A stretch of DNA of 34,722 nucleotides from Bacteroides sp. GTDB lineage: Bacteria; Bacteroidota; Bacteroidia; Bacteroidales; Muribaculaceae. The notes below the pieces were generated by a model that was not told the origin of the DNA, did not search any database, and saw only the letters and a program-made list of their open reading frames with translations. This document shows positions 33,014-34,722 of this stretch, one piece after another (the stretch's first letter is position 1; each line of letters starts with the position of its first letter). The position numbers were made by a program, and so were the translations under genes. The stretch is from contig JAMPEM010000020.1 in the NCBI GenBank assembly GCA_023665145.1, forward strand, positions 1 through 34,722, given 5' to 3'.

Positions 33014-33787
33014 TTATCCTTTATTGAGTGTATCCTCGTTGTCGATTTCTTCTTTAATCCAGTCGTAACCGCGTTCTTCAAGTTCGAGGGCGAGTTCCGG
33101 ACCGGCTGTTCTTACTATACGTCCTTTGTAAAGGATATGAATTATATCGGGTTTGATATAATCGAGCAAGCGTTGATAATGAGTAATAACAATTGTGGCG
33201 TTATTGTTCGTTTTTAATTTATTGACACCTTCTGCCACAATTCTTAGGGCATCAATGTCAAGGCCGGAGTCTGTTTCATCGAGAATGGAGAGTTTAGGTT
33301 CAAGGACAGCCATCTGAAAAATCTCGTTACGTTTTTTTTCACCACCGGAGAAACCTTCATTGACAGAGCGGGATGCGAGTTTGTTGTCGAGCTCCACAAT
33401 AGCACGTTTCTCTCTCATGAGCTTCAGGAAGTCAGTAGCTGACATGGGTGGAAGATTGAAGTACTCTCTTTTGGCATTGACGGCAGCCCTCATGAAATTG
33501 ACCATTGAAACGCCGGGAATTTCAACCGGATATTGGAATCCAAGGAATAGTCCTTCATGACTACGCACCTCGGGAGGCATTGCGAGCAAGTCTTTTCCAT
33601 AAAATTCAGCAGAACCGCCGGTTACGGTATATGCCGGATTTCCGGCAAGCACCATCGACAGAGTTGACTTTCCGGATCCGTTGGGACCCATAATGGCATG
33701 TACTTCACCGGGTTTCACTTCCAGATTAATCCCTTTGAGTATCTCCTTACCGTTAATTTCGGCGTGAAGGTCTGTAACTTTGAGCAT
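33014..33787 (-). CDS. sufC: Fe-S cluster assembly ATPase SufC
   Basis: ABC-type ATPase that drives the SufB-SufD scaffold. 257 residues from ATG 33787: Walker A GPNGSGKST (34-42), Q-loop region FQYPVEIPG, signature FSGGEKKR (146-153), Walker B LSILDETDSGLD (167-178), and the switch His in VITHYQR. The frame extends to 33817 with ten more residues (MIQTKILNTE), but MLKVTDLHAE is the normal SufC start, so I chose 33787. First of the sufC-sufD-sufS set. No sufB is found between it and the CvpA gene, although most clusters of this type place sufB just upstream. Confidence 0.93.
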   Translation of the reverse strand: MLKVTDLHAEINGKEILKGINLEVKPGEVHAIMGPNGSGKSTLSMVLAGNPAYTVTGGSAEFYGKDLLAMPPEVRSHEGLFLGFQYPVEIPGVSMVNFMRAAVNAKREYFNLPPMSATDFLKLMREKRAIVELDNKLASRSVNEGFSGGEKKRNEIFQMAVLEPKLSILDETDSGLDIDALRIVAEGVNKLKTNNNATIVITHYQRLLDYIKPDIIHILYKGRIVRTAGPELALELEERGYDWIKEEIDNEDTLNKG

Positions 33788-33894
33788 TTCTGTATTTAGA
33801 ATTTTTGTCTGAATCATGAGGGACTGTATCTCTATAAAATCTTTAGTACAGACTCTTATGATGAAGATTATATTTTAATTTTATAATTTGTTGA

Positions 33895-33914
33895 GAGCAT
33901 TGCATAAGATGCTC
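33895..33914 (-). promoter_or_regulatory. Short hairpin between cvpA and sufC
   Basis: GAGCAT (33895-33900) and ATGCTC (33909-33914), a 6-bp stem with an 8-nt loop, in the 156-bp gap between the CvpA stop and the sufC start. A weak terminator is possible. The rest of this gap shows no gene and no recognisable remnant of sufB. Confidence 0.3.
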
Positions 33915-33943
33915 CCGGGCTTTATCCCCATTGAAAGTAACAC

Positions 33944-34567
33944 TTATGTGCGTGCTAAGGTTGCAGTCAAATTTGTTATCTCAATTTTGAGATATGGCAT
34001 TGAGGAGTGAAAGGGGAGATATGATATTTTTTTTGCCTCTTGTAATTGCACTTTGTGGGCCAGGTCACGATAGTTTTGGCAACCGGTGGCAAAAGGTGCA
34101 ATGAACATAACACCTTCCACCATATTCCCATCGTCATCGCAGGCATATTTCATCAGCACGGACTGAGGATTGGATGCAATGGCAAGATTGAAAAAAATGG
34201 AGAGAAGGAGGAGATATTTGACAGTGCAAATAATAGCCCCGAAAATTGAATTCAGCACACCTGTTTGAATCAGCGACATGGCGGCAGACAATAGGCTGCC
34301 AAAGCACCAAAGCGCGAAATAGGTAAGCGCAAAGATGGACGAACAACCGAGGAGTTGTGAAGCGAACTCAGCAGCGATATTATCAAGTGGCCAAAGATGC
34401 ATCGACATAAAAAAAGCAGATGCGGGATCTTTGAAAATTCTTGCTACAACAGCTCCGAATGCTAACCCGAGCACAGAACCTGTTTGATGCAACAAACCGC
34501 GTCGCCATCCGCGAATCAGTGCGAATGTCGCAACAATCAAGACCATGACGTGATATGTTATCTCCAT
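33944..34567 (-). CDS. CvpA family membrane protein
   Basis: 207 residues with about four hydrophobic segments (near 5-20, 28-45, 75-100, 105-130). The N-terminal part IRGWRRGLLHQTGSVLGLAFG (cut here to RGWRRGLLHQTGSVLGLAFG) is typical of the CvpA family, which was named for colicin V production but whose members act in envelope stress and bile or salt tolerance in several bacteria. The C-terminal third is soluble. Start at ATG 34567. It precedes the suf genes on the same strand, but with a gap of 156 nt to sufC, so co-transcription is uncertain. Confidence 0.83.
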   Translation of the reverse strand: MEITYHVMVLIVATFALIRGWRRGLLHQTGSVLGLAFGAVVARIFKDPASAFFMSMHLWPLDNIAAEFASQLLGCSSIFALTYFALWCFGSLLSAAMSLIQTGVLNSIFGAIICTVKYLLLLSIFFNLAIASNPQSVLMKYACDDDGNMVEGVMFIAPFATGCQNYRDLAHKVQLQEAKKISYLPFHSSMPYLKIEITNLTATLART

Positions 34568-34585
34568 AGCTGATTGTACAGGTTT

Positions 34586-34604
34586 GTCTTTGAATTACAA
34601 AGAC
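34586..34604 (-). promoter_or_regulatory. Small hairpin upstream of the CvpA gene
   Basis: GTCTTTG (34586-34592), 5-nt loop, CAAAGAC (34598-34604): a perfect 7-bp stem in the leader region about 20 nt before the start codon. Role unknown; it could mask or mark the leader. Confidence 0.35.
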
Positions 34605-34671
34605 GTTTTGCTTATTATTGTTTAGGTTTTATAGTCAAATAAACTATTGAGCCGACTGAAATTTAAATTTT

Positions 34672-34695
34672 AGAGGTTGTTTAAAAATAAATGTT
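34672..34695 (+). repeat. Dispersed motif copy AGAGGTTGTTTAAAAAT...
   Basis: Matches 10058-10081 at about 22 of 24 positions and 20427-20449 with one gap and two changes. It is cut off from its downstream context by the window edge. Confidence 0.5.
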
Positions 34696-34722
34696 AATGG
34701 ATTTGGGCATAATTTTTGAGGA

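Overview
The window looks like a chromosomal segment of a gut Bacteroidales bacterium, most likely Muribaculaceae or a close relative. The evidence is a SusC/SusD outer-membrane import pair, PorV of the type IX secretion system (T9SS), a predicted T9SS cargo protein, a sufC-sufD-sufS cluster, many short secreted or lipoprotein genes, and Bacteroidota-type promoters (TTTG, 19 nt, TAnnTTTG) in front of several genes. Family placement is inference from protein style, not from a marker gene.

Region by region. 1-385: tRNA-Ser(GGA) on the minus strand with its own promoter, a long terminator hairpin, and a truncated tRNA-Ser relic in its leader. 386-2805 (+): unknown lipoprotein, polyprenyl synthetase, TatD-family hydrolase. 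2827-4165: an AI-2E-family transporter on the minus strand, divergent from dacB with nearly touching promoters. 4166-7987 (+): dacB, a conserved unknown protein, rsmI and a coiled-coil lipoprotein, ending in a strong terminator. 8185-10609 (+): a SusA-like GH13 amylase and a SPOR-domain lipoprotein, convergent with a Pro/Asn/Gly-rich secreted protein (10675-11529, minus). 11530-12314: a long structured non-coding leader. 12315-17299 (+): SusC and SusD, with a codon style suggesting high expression. 17739-19505 (+): secreted protein of unknown function with a T9SS type-A sorting domain. 19723-21344 (+): two related small outer-membrane beta-barrels separated by a repeat-rich spacer. 21399-25069 (+): priA and a choloylglycine-hydrolase-family enzyme. 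25093-34567 (minus): lgt; pta-ackA; porV-ispF; sufC-sufD-sufS; and a CvpA-family gene.

The core genes cover isoprenoid synthesis (ispF, polyprenyl synthetase), envelope and lipoprotein maturation (lgt, dacB), acetate and ATP production (pta-ackA), Fe-S assembly (suf), replication restart (priA) and 16S rRNA methylation (rsmI). The middle block, about 8-21 kb, carries the accessory surface functions: glycan or peptide capture (amylase, SusCD), a secreted protein and beta-barrels. The least explained items are the tRNA-Ser relic, the absence of sufB from the suf cluster, the long susC leader, the T9SS cargo protein, and a dispersed repeat family around 10.06, 10.63, 20.43-20.64 and 34.67 kb. 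No mobile element with a transposase, no CRISPR array and no obviously new multi-gene system was found.
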